Shown piece after piece: positions 22,232 to 28,038 of a stretch of 28,038 nt of DNA. Position numbers and translations under genes: made by a program. The DNA is from Peptoniphilus sp034090345 (GTDB lineage Bacteria; Bacillota; Clostridia; Tissierellales; Peptoniphilaceae). The notes under the pieces are model-generated. The model was given only the letters and a program-made list of their open reading frames with translations. It did no database searches and was not told where the DNA came from. Within the stretch, counting starts at the first letter, position 1; each line of letters opens with the position of its first letter. The DNA is taken from positions 1 through 28,038 of the forward strand of contig NZ_JAXDSS010000054.1 in assembly GCF_034090345.1 (NCBI RefSeq), written 5' to 3'.

Positions 22232-23608
22232 ATGAAGAAATTATTTAAAGTGACAATTTTTTTAATATTGTCAGTTGTACTGACAATATATGTGGTTGGA
22301 GTGAATATATTTAAAGATAATTTTATGCCTAACACATTTATAAATGGGAAAGATTTTAGTTTAACCAATAAGTCGAAACTGTATGAAAATTATAATTCTA
22401 AATATGGAGAATATAAGTTAAAAATTGTTGAAAGAGATTCAGAAGAAACTCTGTATTCAAAAAGTTTTGATTATTCAGATACTTTGAATAAAGGGCAGAG
22501 TGTTGAGCAAAATTCTCTCTATTGGCCAGCATATATTTTAATAAAAAAAGAATATAAATTAAAAAATACAGCTAAGTATGACTTCGAGAAGTTTAATCAA
22601 GTTTTGGAAAGTTTAAAGATAAATACAGCGCCAAGAATTGAACCACAAGATGCAAAAGTGGTTTTTGAAGGGGATAAATTTGTAGTAAAACCGGAAGTTT
22701 ATGGAAATAAAATAAATAGTGAATTGTTTGCGAAAAAAGTTTTGGAAGCTGTTCAAAATAGAGATGAAGTATTGGATTTAGAAAAAGAGGGAATTTACCA
22801 TAATCCAAAAATAAAAAAAGATGATGAAAAATTACTTTCACAACTTGAACAAAAAAATAATCTGAATAAATTTGAAATAACTTATGACTTTGCAGATAGA
22901 AAAGAAGTATTGAAGAATGATTCGCTTATAAACCTTTATTCTCCAAATGAAAAAAATTTATTGGTGCCAGATATAGAAAAAGTTGAGCAATATATAAAGT
23001 ATATAGCTGGTAAATACGATACATTCAAGGCAACAAGAGATTTTCAAACTACAGGGCTTGGAATTGCAAGAGTCAGTGGAGGAATATATGGTTGGATGAC
23101 AGATGTAAAATCAAGCACAGATGAATTAGTTAAGGCTTTAGAAAACACTAAGACTGTAACTATAAAACCAGTATATAGACTAGAAGGATATAGAAGAGAG
23201 ACTAATGATATAGGAAATTCTTATATTGAAATAGACCTTGGAAGACAACATATGTGGATGTATAAAGATGGACAGAAAGTTTTAGAAACTCCAATTGTAT
23301 CAGGAGATCCTACAAAAGGTAATTCAACTCCAACAGGTACTCAAAAAGTATGGGCCAAGGAAAGAGACAGGATATTAAAGGGAGCAACATGGGAATCACA
23401 TGTAGACTATTGGATGCCTTTTGATTGGACCGGATGTGGATTACACGATTCAGTATGGAGAAGCACATATGGAGGGAGTATATACAGACATAATGGCTCA
23501 CATGGTTGTGTAAATACACCGCCTTCAATAATGCCTACTTTATTTTCAAATTCTTTTTATAATATGCCAGTTGTAGTCTATGATTCAAATACTCAAATGG
23601 TAAGTTAG
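22232..23608 (+). CDS. L,D-transpeptidase (YkuD) with N-terminal membrane anchor
   Basis: A 458-aa cell-wall enzyme. One transmembrane helix (about 5-28) anchors it outside the cell. Residues about 40-310 resemble the VanW-like/putative peptidoglycan-binding repeats that precede YkuD in clostridial enzymes. The YkuD domain begins near SYIEIDLGRQHMWMYKDG and contains SGDPTKGNSTPTG and the catalytic HNGSHGCVN with C426. It forms 3-3 crosslinks in peptidoglycan or attaches proteins. It lies between aroQ and traX with short gaps. Confidence 0.93.
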   Translation: MKKLFKVTIFLILSVVLTIYVVGVNIFKDNFMPNTFINGKDFSLTNKSKLYENYNSKYGEYKLKIVERDSEETLYSKSFDYSDTLNKGQSVEQNSLYWPAYILIKKEYKLKNTAKYDFEKFNQVLESLKINTAPRIEPQDAKVVFEGDKFVVKPEVYGNKINSELFAKKVLEAVQNRDEVLDLEKEGIYHNPKIKKDDEKLLSQLEQKNNLNKFEITYDFADRKEVLKNDSLINLYSPNEKNLLVPDIEKVEQYIKYIAGKYDTFKATRDFQTTGLGIARVSGGIYGWMTDVKSSTDELVKALENTKTVTIKPVYRLEGYRRETNDIGNSYIEIDLGRQHMWMYKDGQKVLETPIVSGDPTKGNSTPTGTQKVWAKERDRILKGATWESHVDYWMPFDWTGCGLHDSVWRSTYGGSIYRHNGSHGCVNTPPSIMPTLFSNSFYNMPVVVYDSNTQMVS

Positions 23609-23616
23609 GAGATAAT

Positions 23617-24324
23617 ATGAAAAAGGATTTGTTGAGTTCCAGCACATTAAAAATAATAGCTATGTTATGTATGGCTATAGACCATACTGCAGCAGGCATT
23701 ATAAATAATGTAAATAATATATCTTTATTAGGGTTAAATGTAAATGAATTATATTATGCTATGAGGAGTATAGGAAGAATTGCATTTCCTATATTTCTAT
23801 TTTTACTTATAGAGGGTTTTAACAAAACTAAAAATATAAAAAAATATTTTTTTAGAATGGTAACTTTTGCAATTATATCTGAAATTCCATTTGATATGGC
23901 TTTGAATGGAGGATATTATAATACTCATAGTCAAAATGTATATGTAGAACTTTCTTTGATTTTAGCGATGTTATATTGTATAAAAATTTCAGTGGAAAAT
24001 TTCAGTGGACTCAAGGGTAAGTTTTTGTGTGTTATAATCGTTGTTATATTTGCAGGAGTTTCTGAAATTATTGAGGCAGATTATGGAATGTATGGTATAG
24101 TGGCTGCTATTATTATGTATTCATTTAGTAAGAATAGGGAGACAAGAGCTATGTCCATATTGCCAGCCTTTGCTTTTGAAATTCATATGCCGACAGTATT
24201 TCTATCAATACCATTAGTTTATTTATATAATGGCAAAAGAGGTTTGAATTTAAAATATTTGTTCTACGCATTTTATCCATTACATTTAATTATAATAGGT
24301 ATTATTAGAATGAAGCTATTGTAA
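23617..24324 (+). CDS. TraX family membrane protein
   Basis: A 235-aa polytopic protein. The N-terminal LKIIAMLCMAIDHTAAGI and the segment IGRIAFPIFLFLLIEGFNKT, followed by EIPFDMAL, are TraX hallmarks. F-plasmid TraX acetylates pilin, but chromosomal Firmicute members are of unknown role and may modify surface polymers. GGAGATA precedes the ATG, 8 bases after the L,D-transpeptidase gene, suggesting a cell-envelope role. Its last bases hold the -35 of the ribU promoter. Confidence 0.88.
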   Translation: MKKDLLSSSTLKIIAMLCMAIDHTAAGIINNVNNISLLGLNVNELYYAMRSIGRIAFPIFLFLLIEGFNKTKNIKKYFFRMVTFAIISEIPFDMALNGGYYNTHSQNVYVELSLILAMLYCIKISVENFSGLKGKFLCVIIVVIFAGVSEIIEADYGMYGIVAAIIMYSFSKNRETRAMSILPAFAFEIHMPTVFLSIPLVYLYNGKRGLNLKYLFYAFYPLHLIIIGIIRMKLL

Positions 24325-24347
24325 AGTATGAAAAAGTATAGTATACT
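24319..24347 (+). promoter_or_regulatory. Promoter of the FMN riboswitch-ribU unit
   Basis: TTGTAA (24319-24324, overlapping the traX stop) and TATACT (24342-24347) are 17 bases apart. Transcription would start near 24354, directly before the aptamer. Confidence 0.65.
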
Positions 24348-24360
24348 AATTGTAGTAAAT

Positions 24361-24474
24361 ATCTTCAGGGCAAGGTGAAATTCCTGACCGGCGGTAGAGT
24401 CCGCGAATCCTTTTGTATAGGATTGAACTTGTGAAATTCAAGTACCGACAGTAAAGTCTGGATGAAAGAAGAAA
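24361..24474 (+). ncRNA. FMN riboswitch (RFN element)
   Basis: The conserved core elements occur in order: AGGGCAAGGTGAAATTCC, GACCGGCGGT, GTCCGCGA, TGAA...GAAATTC, ACCGACAGT, AAGTCTGGATGAAAGAAG. The P1 helix is TCTTC/GAAGA. It binds FMN and lies upstream of a terminator and ribU, so it should shut off riboflavin uptake when FMN is plentiful. Confidence 0.97.
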
Positions 24475-24498
24475 TTGCAATTAAAGTTGTGATTGAAT

Positions 24499-24523
24499 GC
24501 CCCGAAGTTTTGGGGCTTTTTTT
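24499..24523 (+). terminator. Riboswitch-controlled terminator
   Basis: GCCCC (24499-24503) pairs with GGGGC (24512-24516), extended inward by G-T and A-T pairs, followed by seven Ts. It stands between the FMN aptamer and the ribU start, the usual position for the expression platform. Confidence 0.92.
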
Positions 24524-24526
24524 GAG

Positions 24527-24544
24527 CCCAAATTTTTGGGAGGG
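24527..24544 (+). promoter_or_regulatory. Possible ribosome-binding-site hairpin before ribU
   Basis: CCCAA (24527-24531) can pair with TTGGG (24536-24540), partly covering the GGGAGGG ribosome-binding site (24538-24544). It could add translational control beyond the terminator; only five base pairs support it. Confidence 0.35.
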
Positions 24545-24550
24545 TTATTT

Positions 24551-25150
24551 ATGAATAAAGTTAACAGTAAGAGTAATGTTAAAGTGATGAGTAGAATTGG
24601 AATGTTGAGTGCAGTTGCATTTTTACTTATGTTTTTTGAATTCCCATTGACATTTATTGCACCATCATTTATTAAACTTGATATTTCTGATTTACCGGCA
24701 ATGGTTGGAGCCTTTACAATGGGACCTGTAGCAGGGGTTATAATAAGTGCAGTTAAAAATGTACTTCATATAGCGCTAAAGGGGACTTCTACTGGAGGAG
24801 TAGGAGAATTATCTAATTTTATAATCGCCTCTGTTTTAACAGGAACAGCAGGTATAATTTATAAGAGAGATAATACTTTTAAAGGTGCAATCGTTGGTAT
24901 GTTATTTGGTACTGTATTAATGACAATAGCGGCAATAATTTCAAATTATTTTGTAATCTTTCCGCTATATGCAAATTTCATGCCTATGGAAGCAATTATA
25001 AATGCAGGAAAAGCTGTTAATGCAAACATTAGTAGCTTATGGGATATGATGATTTATTCTCTTGTACCATTTAATTTAATAAAGGGATTTTTAGTTTCAA
25101 TTGTTACAATGCTTATTTATAAAAAAATTAGTCATTTATTTAGAGTATAG
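24551..25150 (+). CDS. ribU: Riboflavin ECF transporter S component RibU
   Basis: A 199-aa membrane protein with about six helices that binds riboflavin and works with the shared ECF energy module (not in this window). The motif KLDISDLPAMVGAFTMGPVAG followed by KNVLHIAL is characteristic of RibU. ATG 24551 is chosen, seven bases after GGGAGGG; an in-frame ATG at 24497 lies in the terminator hairpin and would add unrelated residues. The FMN riboswitch upstream confirms the substrate class. Confidence 0.95.
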   Translation: MNKVNSKSNVKVMSRIGMLSAVAFLLMFFEFPLTFIAPSFIKLDISDLPAMVGAFTMGPVAGVIISAVKNVLHIALKGTSTGGVGELSNFIIASVLTGTAGIIYKRDNTFKGAIVGMLFGTVLMTIAAIISNYFVIFPLYANFMPMEAIINAGKAVNANISSLWDMMIYSLVPFNLIKGFLVSIVTMLIYKKISHLFRV

Positions 25151-25166
25151 TTTTTAGAAAGTTTAA

Positions 25167-25204
25167 AGTCTGTTAGGACGAGTGAGTTCTAGTAGACTCT
25201 TTTA
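25167..25204 (+). terminator. Terminator of ribU
   Basis: A 13-bp stem with three G-T wobbles (25167-25179 with 25186-25198), 6-base loop, followed by CTTTTA. Confidence 0.65.
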
Positions 25205-25221
25205 TAATGAAGTTTAATAAT

Positions 25222-25272
25222 ATAGAAAAGTAGTGAAAAATATTTAATGATTCTGTTTCACTACTTTTCTAT
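25222..25272. terminator. Bidirectional terminator between ribU and the PNPOx-like gene
   Basis: A perfect 17-bp inverted repeat (25222-25238 and 25256-25272) with a 17-base loop. It is followed by TTTTAAATTT on the + side and AT-rich sequence on the other, and ends one base before the stop of the convergent gene. Confidence 0.8.
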
Positions 25273-25273
25273 T

Positions 25274-25792
25274 TTAAATTTCAATATATTTTTCTTTTCC
25301 GGTAATATTAGTAAGATACACTTTATAAATATTTGAATTTTCTAAAACATGATCTTTAATTAAATCAAACCATTGCATCTTATCAGAATAGTATTTTCCA
25401 TAAAGCAATCTAAGAGCCTCTTCTCTTTCTGACTCTTCATCTATACTTTCAAGTCTGCCATCGGCAATAGCAGATTCATATTCATTAGTAAAAACATTTT
25501 TATTTAAGAAAGATATGTTGTTTGAGTCAATTTCTTTTTGAATTTCATCTAAGGAATACTCATCAGCAACATTAGTTCTTGACACGAATACCAATTTAAT
25601 CATTTTTTCTCTTTCAAAAATATCTATCTTAGTTCCTTTTTTGGAAGAAGCAAAATATATTTTGTCATCACATCTTACAAAAGAAAATGGAACAGAGTGT
25701 ATAGAAAAATCAAAAACACTTAAAACACCATATTCACTTTCATCTAATATTTTATAGGTTGCATCTAAAGATAAGTTTTTTATAACAGCCAT
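25274..25792 (-). CDS. Pyridoxamine 5'-phosphate oxidase-fold (FMN-binding split barrel) protein
   Basis: A 172-aa soluble protein. The pattern EYGVLSVFDFSIHSVPFSFVRCDDKIYFASSKKGTK, then KLVFVSRTNV, matches the N-terminal half of the FMN-binding split barrel, in the NimA/PNPOx-like group. The C-terminal half (about 110-172) is compatible but more variable. AAAGGAG precedes the ATG. Members reduce flavin-dependent substrates, detoxify nitroimidazoles or, in HugZ/HupZ-type relatives, degrade heme; the substrate here is unknown. It is transcribed alone and ends at a bidirectional terminator. Confidence 0.78.
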   Translation of the reverse strand: MAVIKNLSLDATYKILDESEYGVLSVFDFSIHSVPFSFVRCDDKIYFASSKKGTKIDIFEREKMIKLVFVSRTNVADEYSLDEIQKEIDSNNISFLNKNVFTNEYESAIADGRLESIDEESEREEALRLLYGKYYSDKMQWFDLIKDHVLENSNIYKVYLTNITGKEKYIEI

Positions 25793-25841
25793 TATTTTCT
25801 CCTTTAATTTTTATTTAATTATACCCATAAGTAATGTAAAT

Positions 25842-25870
25842 AAAAAAAGACAAGCGATAAGCTTGCCTTT
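25842..25870 (-). terminator. Terminator of the mnmA-L25 operon
   Basis: On the minus strand AGGCAAGC (25868-25861) pairs with GCTTGTCT (25855-25848), one G-T wobble, loop TTATC, followed by a run of Ts (25848-25842). Confidence 0.87.
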
Positions 25871-25880
25871 AAGTTTAAAA

Positions 25881-26510
25881 TTATTCAGCTTCTGTTTCAG
25901 ATACAGTAGGTACTTCTACTGATTCTTCTTCAGAACCTTCTCCAGGAAGAACTTCTTCTTGTGGTTCTTGTAGAGTGGCTACAGTTTCTTCGAGGTCAAC
26001 AAAAATTTCAATTTTGCTGTTGTTAGCTACATCAAGGTCTTTAACAAGTATAGAATCTCCAATTTGCATATCTACTACATTTACAGTAGCTTCAGCAGGA
26101 AGATCAGCTGGTAGACATTCAACTTCAATTTCGTTGACTACTTGTAGTAATACAGAAGGTTGTACTTTAACTTCGTCTCTTCCTTCTAATACAACAGGTA
26201 TATTAACCTTAATTTTTTCACTCATGTCTATTAAGTATAGGTCAAAGTGTAGAATTTGATTTTTGAATGGGTGCATTTGAAGTTCTTTAATTAGAACTTG
26301 TTGAGATGTTCCTTCAACATCAACTTTGAAAATACTTGAAGTACCATTTTTTTGGTAAGCTTTTAGTAAATCTTTTTCTACAGCTGAAACTGTTTTAGCT
26401 TCATTTCCTTTTGAGTAAATAACTCCTGGAACAATTTGTTCTGCCCTTAGTTTATCTACTTGATTTTTTCCTTTTTCACTTCTGTTTTTTAAATTTAATA
26501 TCATTGACAT
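25881..26510 (-). CDS. 50S ribosomal protein L25/general stress protein Ctc
   Basis: A 209-aa two-domain L25 (TL5/Ctc type) that binds 5S rRNA. The N-terminal domain contains KLRAEQIVPGVIYSKGNEAKT and QMHPFKNQILHFDLY; the C-terminal beta domain includes VQPSVLLQVVNEIEVECLPADLPAEATV and an acidic tail. AAGGAGG overlaps the end of mnmA; ATG 26510 is only four bases from it, and a second ATG two codons on is spaced ten bases, so either could be the start. It is co-transcribed with mnmA, nine bases downstream. Confidence 0.93.
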   Translation of the reverse strand: MSMILNLKNRSEKGKNQVDKLRAEQIVPGVIYSKGNEAKTVSAVEKDLLKAYQKNGTSSIFKVDVEGTSQQVLIKELQMHPFKNQILHFDLYLIDMSEKIKVNIPVVLEGRDEVKVQPSVLLQVVNEIEVECLPADLPAEATVNVVDMQIGDSILVKDLDVANNSKIEIFVDLEETVATLQEPQEEVLPGEGSEEESVEVPTVSETEAE

Positions 26511-26519
26511 AATGCCTCC

Positions 26520-27587
26520 TTATTCTATTATACCAGAACCTAGACATATTTCATCTTGATAAAATACAAGAGCTTGGCCTGGAGTAACTCCCTTTAGGGG
26601 ATTTTCAAACGTAACTTTTAATTTGTCAGGGCCTATTTCTTCGACTAATGCTTTTTCATCTTTGGCCCGATACCTTATTTTTACTGAACACTCAAATGGT
26701 AAGTTTGGAGTTTCAGTAATCCAGAAAGGTTTTTCGACAATTGTTATTTTTTTGTATAGAGCAGGATGTTTTAATCCTTGTGCTACTATAAGACGATTAT
26801 TTTTCAAATCTTTATCCTGAACAAAAAATGGTTCTCCATTTCCCATACCGCCTAGACCAATGCCTTTTCTTTGGCCTATAGTATAGTGCATAAGTCCAGA
26901 GTGTCTTCCGAGAAGTTCTCCTTCATAAGAATAGATATCTCCTTCTTTAGTAAAAAGGAATTGGTCTAAAAATTTATTGAAGTCTCTTTCACCAATAAAA
27001 CAAATTCCAGTAGAATCTTTTTTATGTGCTGTTGCAAGTCCGTTTTCTTCAGCTATTTTTCTAACCTCAGATTTTTCGAGTTCGCCAACAGGGAATATTG
27101 TTTTAGCAAGAGCTGCTTCTGGAACTCTGGAGAGGAAATAAGATTGATCTTTGTTCTGATCTAAACCTCTTAGTAAATAAGTTCGCCCGTTAATGGTTCT
27201 TGTTCGTGCGTAATGTCCCATTGCTATATAATCGGAATTGAATTTAAGTGCAAATTCCAAAAAAGCTTTAAACTTAATCTCAGTATTGCACATAATGTCA
27301 GGATTAGGCGTTCTGCCTTTTTTATATTCTTCTAAAAAATAAGAGAAAACTCTATCTCTATACTCTTTTTCAAAATTTACAGTGTAGTATTTTACACCTA
27401 AAGCTGAACACACTCTTTGTACATCAAGATAATCATCAGCTTGTGTACAATATTCATCATCAGTGTCATCCCAATTCTTCATAAAGACCGCAGTGACATC
27501 ATAGCCTTGTTCAAGAAGTAATAGGAGAGAGACGGATGAATCAACACCTCCACTCATTCCGAGTACAACAGTGCCTTTCTTAGCCAT
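26520..27587 (-). CDS. mnmA: tRNA-specific 2-thiouridylase MnmA
   Basis: A 355-aa enzyme that thiolates U34 of Lys, Glu and Gln tRNAs, using ATP and sulfur relayed from a cysteine desulfurase. The PP-loop is GMSGGVDSS (10-18). The catalytic cysteines are C100 (PDIMCN) and C196 (STGICFIGERDF), matching Cys102/Cys199 of E. coli. The C-terminal beta-barrel ends the protein with GQALVFY. TAGGAGGTC precedes the ATG. No cysteine desulfurase gene adjoins it here. Confidence 0.96.
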   Translation of the reverse strand: MAKKGTVVLGMSGGVDSSVSLLLLLEQGYDVTAVFMKNWDDTDDEYCTQADDYLDVQRVCSALGVKYYTVNFEKEYRDRVFSYFLEEYKKGRTPNPDIMCNTEIKFKAFLEFALKFNSDYIAMGHYARTRTINGRTYLLRGLDQNKDQSYFLSRVPEAALAKTIFPVGELEKSEVRKIAEENGLATAHKKDSTGICFIGERDFNKFLDQFLFTKEGDIYSYEGELLGRHSGLMHYTIGQRKGIGLGGMGNGEPFFVQDKDLKNNRLIVAQGLKHPALYKKITIVEKPFWITETPNLPFECSVKIRYRAKDEKALVEEIGPDKLKVTFENPLKGVTPGQALVFYQDEICLGSGIIE

Positions 27588-27615
27588 TTTGACCTCCTAT
27601 CTAAAACCTTGTACT

Positions 27616-27621
27616 ATTATA
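27616..27621 (-). promoter_or_regulatory. -10 element of the mnmA promoter
   Basis: On the minus strand TATAAT is preceded by TG, about 29 bases before the mnmA ATG. No good -35 was found at the normal distance. Confidence 0.45.
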
Positions 27622-27731
27622 CATTAGAGATTTAAAAAAATCTACAAAAAAAGATGAAAATGGCTAAGAATAGAGAGTTTAATTATCTTTTAATTGATAG
27701 TCTTATTTGGTAAGATATATGTGGTGATAAA

Positions 27732-28038
27732 ATGAAAAAAATATTTATTATAATTTGTTTATTGATACTAACAGCGTGCGGGGGAAATAAAACAAATGAA
27801 ATAGAAAAAAGTGACAATAAGACAAAAATGCAAAAATACGAAATACAATTTTTCGAAGCATTCGATACAGTAACAACATTTCAAATATACGACACAAACG
27901 AAAAAACAGCAAACGAAAAACTAGAAAAAATGCGAAACGAATACTTTAGACTACACAGAGAATTCGACAGATACAACAACTACGAAAACCTAAACAACCT
28001 AAAAACAATAAACGATAACGCAGGAGTACAACCGGTAG
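27732..28038 (+). CDS. ApbE lipoprotein (FAD:protein FMN transferase), 5' part
   Basis: An ORF open at the window edge, 102 codons visible. The signal peptide ends in the lipobox ILTAC with lipidated C16. The mature part has FFEAFDTVTTFQIYD and, near the edge, INDNAGVQPV, both typical of the start of ApbE proteins (about 330-350 aa in full). These exported enzymes attach FMN to Thr residues of Rnf/Nqr subunits and other flavoproteins. GTGGTGAT precedes ATG 27732. Codons in the mature part end mostly in C, unlike its neighbours and unlike its own signal-peptide region. Confidence 0.88.
   Translation, partial: MKKIFIIICLLILTACGGNKTNEIEKSDNKTKMQKYEIQFFEAFDTVTTFQIYDTNEKTANEKLEKMRNEYFRLHREFDRYNNYENLNNLKTINDNAGVQPV

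Noticed and set aside
24497..24550. Earlier ATG for ribU
   Set aside because: It lies in the riboswitch terminator stem and its residues are not RibU-like.

Overview
The window is very AT-rich, with strong AGGAGG-type ribosome-binding sites, U-tract terminators and typical Firmicute gene families. The protein content (NEAT/Shp heme proteins, sigma-54 control of cysteine desulfidase, Ctc/L25, an extra EF-G) suits an anaerobic low-GC Firmicute of the Tissierellia/Peptoniphilaceae type (Parvimonas- or Finegoldia-like). That placement is an inference from gene content; no rRNA or other taxonomic marker is present.

Layout. (1) 1-1387: an ISL3-family insertion sequence, transposase on the minus strand, with 14-bp terminal inverted repeats; its left end coincides with the window edge. 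It abuts a 25-codon C-terminal remnant of an unknown gene (1388-1465), followed by a DadA-like FAD oxidoreductase and a YwaF-like membrane protein. (2) 3565-8008: a cysteine module. A sigma-54 activator with a four-cysteine sensor region (cdsR-like, minus) is divergent from an L-cysteine desulfidase (cdsB) that has a clear -24/-12 promoter and three upstream ATTTGC dyads. A DAACS symporter follows; the substrate-carboxylate Arg of this fold is Gly, suggesting a neutral amino acid. (3) 8253-11640: a secreted Lys/Glu-repeat protein with copper-amine-oxidase-N-like modules, a DUF1653 protein and a stand-alone EF-G paralogue. (4) 11716-21754: an iron/heme region. Two near-identical Fur-type boxes precede two consecutive operons. 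The first holds a possible 50-codon leader ORF, a CydDC-like heterodimeric ABC exporter pair and a DtxR-like winged-helix protein with an unrecognised C-terminal domain. The second holds a NEAT protein, an Shp-type heme protein, an HtsA/IsdE-type heme lipoprotein, FecCD permease, ATPase and a DUF454 protein. (5) 21955-24324: chorismate mutase, L,D-transpeptidase and TraX. (6) 24319-25150: an FMN riboswitch with terminator controlling the riboflavin transporter ribU. (7) 25274-27587 (minus): a PNPOx-fold protein, then the mnmA-L25/Ctc operon. (8) 27732-end: the 5' part of an ApbE lipoprotein gene, cut by the window edge and strikingly biased to C-ending codons.

How the genes work together. Region 2 reads as a self-contained cysteine import, degradation and sensing unit. 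Region 4 reads as a surface-to-cytoplasm heme relay (NEAT and Shp proteins with C-terminal membrane anchors, then lipoprotein, then ABC importer), co-regulated by iron with a CydDC-like exporter and an odd DtxR relative. I regard that combined iron/heme region, and the compact sigma-54 cysteine module, as the most interesting content. No CRISPR array, tRNA or rRNA gene was seen.
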